Positions 62,567 through 64,000 of a stretch of 64,000 nucleotides of DNA are shown piece after piece. The DNA is from Cyanobacteria bacterium FACHB-471. Lineage in GTDB: Bacteria; Cyanobacteriota; Cyanobacteriia; Elainellales; Elainellaceae. The stretch lies in contig JACJOC010000095.1 of the NCBI GenBank assembly GCA_014695345.1, positions 1-64,000 of the forward strand, written 5' to 3'. The translations under genes and the position numbers were made by a program. Below the pieces are notes generated by a model, which ran no database searches, was not told the origin of the DNA, and saw only the letters and a list, made by a program, of their open reading frames with translations. Position 1 is the stretch's first letter. Every line of letters begins with the position of its first letter.

Positions 62567-63229
62567 CTAAAACAATGGGGCAGATGTGAACAGTTGATAA
62601 GTTTTGCTTTCAAGTAAAATGAACATCCCTAAACCAATCAACACAAACGGGACGATCGCATGGCCATAACGGGTTAGAAGATGAGCGATCGCCGGAAATC
62701 GGGCTAAGCGATAAGCAACATAACACCACACTCCAATCAGCACGAAAAAAACGGTAAGAATTAGCAGCAACATGGGCAAATCACAACTGGCAAATAAGGG
62801 AACATAGATGCCGATGTTGTCTCCTCCATTGGCGAGGGTGACGGCTGCCACACTGTAGGTTTGCGGGGTGAGTAGCGCTGCCAGTTTAGATGAGGGCGAT
62901 CGCTCTGAGGTCGAGCCTGACTGATGCGATAAGGTCTGAACATCGGTATCTGGTTTATCGCGATTGAGAAGCTGACTCACTCCAATGATGATTGGCAGAA
63001 TTCCCAGTAGCCCGATCCATGCTTTTGGAATCAATAATCCACCTATAAAGCCAGGAAGGCTCGCCAAAATCAATACTAAAAACCCTAGATATTGACCTGC
63101 AACAATGTGATAAGGGCGGAGGATTGCATTGACCTGGGCAAAGAAGAGCATCAAGATGATGATGTCGTCAATGTTAGTGGCAGCAAAGACAGCGATGCCT
63201 GTCGTGATGGCTTGTACGATCCAGCCCAT
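62567..63229 (-). CDS. CadD-like cadmium resistance transporter family protein
   Basis: 220 residues, about six transmembrane helices. The N-terminal signature ITTGIAVFAATNIDDIIILMLFFAQVN and YSVAAVTLANGGDNIGIYVPLFA match the CadD/cadmium resistance transporter family. The Asp pair in NIDD and the GGDN motif are conserved in both copies here. It is a tandem paralogue of the gene at 63259-63984, 29 bp downstream of it. Activity on cadmium is inferred from the family name only. Confidence 0.87.
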   Translation of the reverse strand: MGWIVQAITTGIAVFAATNIDDIIILMLFFAQVNAILRPYHIVAGQYLGFLVLILASLPGFIGGLLIPKAWIGLLGILPIIIGVSQLLNRDKPDTDVQTLSHQSGSTSERSPSSKLAALLTPQTYSVAAVTLANGGDNIGIYVPLFASCDLPMLLLILTVFFVLIGVWCYVAYRLARFPAIAHLLTRYGHAIVPFVLIGLGMFILLESKTYQLFTSAPLF

Positions 63230-63258
63230 GATGTATTTAGGTATTCATAGTGACTCCT

Positions 63259-63984
63259 TTAATTTTGCTTGAGATTGGTCACCACAACGTTGGGACGTGC
63301 TGCACTGCGAAACAGGTGTAGCCCAAACAGACCACTAATTACTAGCGTCAGCACTGCTAGACCACGATTTTCTAGAGTGTGGCTATCAATCAAAATCAAA
63401 ATTCCTAAGCCAATCAGTACAAACGGAACGAGTTGATTGCCGTAGTCCGTGAGCGATTTGGCGATCGCAGGCACTTGCATTAGGCGATAGGCAGCAAAAC
63501 ACCAAACTCCTACCAGCACAAAGAAAACCGCCAAAATGACTGACAAAGTGAGTCCATTGGTGCTAGCAAATAGGGGGACATAGATGCCGATATTGTCACC
63601 TCCATTCGCAAATGTCACGGCCGCCACGCCATAGGCTTGAGGTGAGAGCAAGCTAGAGTACCAGGAACGCTCAGGCGGCTGTGGCGCTTCGGCTTCTTCA
63701 TCCTCATCCTGAACGGGATTGATTAAACGGCTCAACCCAATCACAATCGGGACAATTCCTAACATGCCAATCCAGGGGCGAGGCAGCACCATACTGCTAA
63801 AGAAGCCGGGGAGACTGATTGCAACCAGTGCCGCAAATCCTAAATATTGCCCTGCAACAATGTGTCGTCGTCGAAACACTGAATTAACTTGAGAAAAGAA
63901 CAGAAGCAGGATCAAAATGTCATCCAGGTTAGTGGCAGTAAATGCTGTAAATCCAGTTGAAATGGCTTTCAGTAACTCATTCAC
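63259..63984 (-). CDS. CadD-like cadmium resistance transporter family protein, paralogue
   Basis: 241 residues with the same signatures as its neighbour: ISTGFTAFTATNLDDILILLLFFSQVN and YGVAAVTFANGGDNIGIYVPLFA. An acidic cytoplasmic loop after about residue 90 (DEDEEAEAPQPPE) replaces the Ser-rich loop of the other copy, and the C-terminus is about 20 residues longer with an extra hydrophobic segment. It is upstream in the pair, with its start 16 bases from the window end, so any promoter or further operon members lie outside. Confidence 0.87.
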   Translation of the reverse strand: MNELLKAISTGFTAFTATNLDDILILLLFFSQVNSVFRRRHIVAGQYLGFAALVAISLPGFFSSMVLPRPWIGMLGIVPIVIGLSRLINPVQDEDEEAEAPQPPERSWYSSLLSPQAYGVAAVTFANGGDNIGIYVPLFASTNGLTLSVILAVFFVLVGVWCFAAYRLMQVPAIAKSLTDYGNQLVPFVLIGLGILILIDSHTLENRGLAVLTLVISGLFGLHLFRSAARPNVVVTNLKQN

Positions 63985-64000
63985 AGATGATAGTCCTCAA

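Overview
The window looks like chromosomal DNA of a cyanobacterium. The octamer GCGATCGC (HIP1) and shorter forms of it recur throughout, inside and between genes. Several genes have a cyanobacterial flavour: a CYP110-like P450, Uma2 (DUF820), a cyanobacterial-type HTH protein and CadD-like transporters. Palindromic repeats of a kind common in cyanobacterial genomes also occur. I see no rRNA, tRNA, CRISPR array, prophage or intact insertion sequence. Species cannot be read from the sequence.

Layout. 0-7 kb: a truncated-looking Rieske protein divergent from a TetR regulator around a perfect palindrome, then a DUF4174 lipoprotein, a membrane alpha/beta hydrolase, an HNH protein, a Uma2 nuclease and a polyamine-type ABC binding protein with one permease. 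7.1-20.4 kb: one long minus-strand cluster holding GmhA, HldE and GmhB activities for ADP-D-glycero-beta-D-manno-heptose, plus GT9 (heptosyltransferase-type), GT4 and GT2 glycosyltransferases. In this cluster GmhA is fused to a GT4 enzyme and one GT9 protein is double. 20.4-36.6 kb: a mosaic of small transcription units. It holds an orphan NarL-type response regulator, a P450, a class A beta-lactamase, a frameshifted MBL-fold pseudogene, a TetR-controlled GST/FMN-protein/NTF2 operon with twin operators, KatG, an AraC-SDR pair, a TPM protein and a GH3 enzyme. 36.7-39 kb: PcrA/UvrD helicase. 39.8-48.7 kb: an 8.9-kb RTX-type protein gene with 31 copies of a roughly 89-residue repeat. 48.8-53 kb: a lipoprotein, LeuRS and a gamma-glutamylcyclotransferase-like protein. 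53-58 kb: a translationally coupled glycan-type cassette (GT2, F420-dehydrogenase beta-like protein, heparinase-like toroid protein, flippase-like membrane protein). 58-64 kb: an SDR, two TSUP anion transporters (one with DUF1634), a secreted protein and two tandem CadD-like cadmium transporters.

The most interesting system is the heptose cluster. Cyanobacterial LPS is generally described as lacking heptose and Kdo. Here a complete route from sedoheptulose-7-phosphate to ADP-D,D-heptose sits in one apparent operon with four GT9-type proteins, and no HldD epimerase is visible. This implies a D,D-heptose-containing surface glycan or glycolipid. Several genes of the cluster carry 7- or 14-nucleotide tandem repeats inside coding sequence or just before a start codon, where slippage could switch expression. 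The product is unknown. All functions below are inferred from sequence motifs read by eye.
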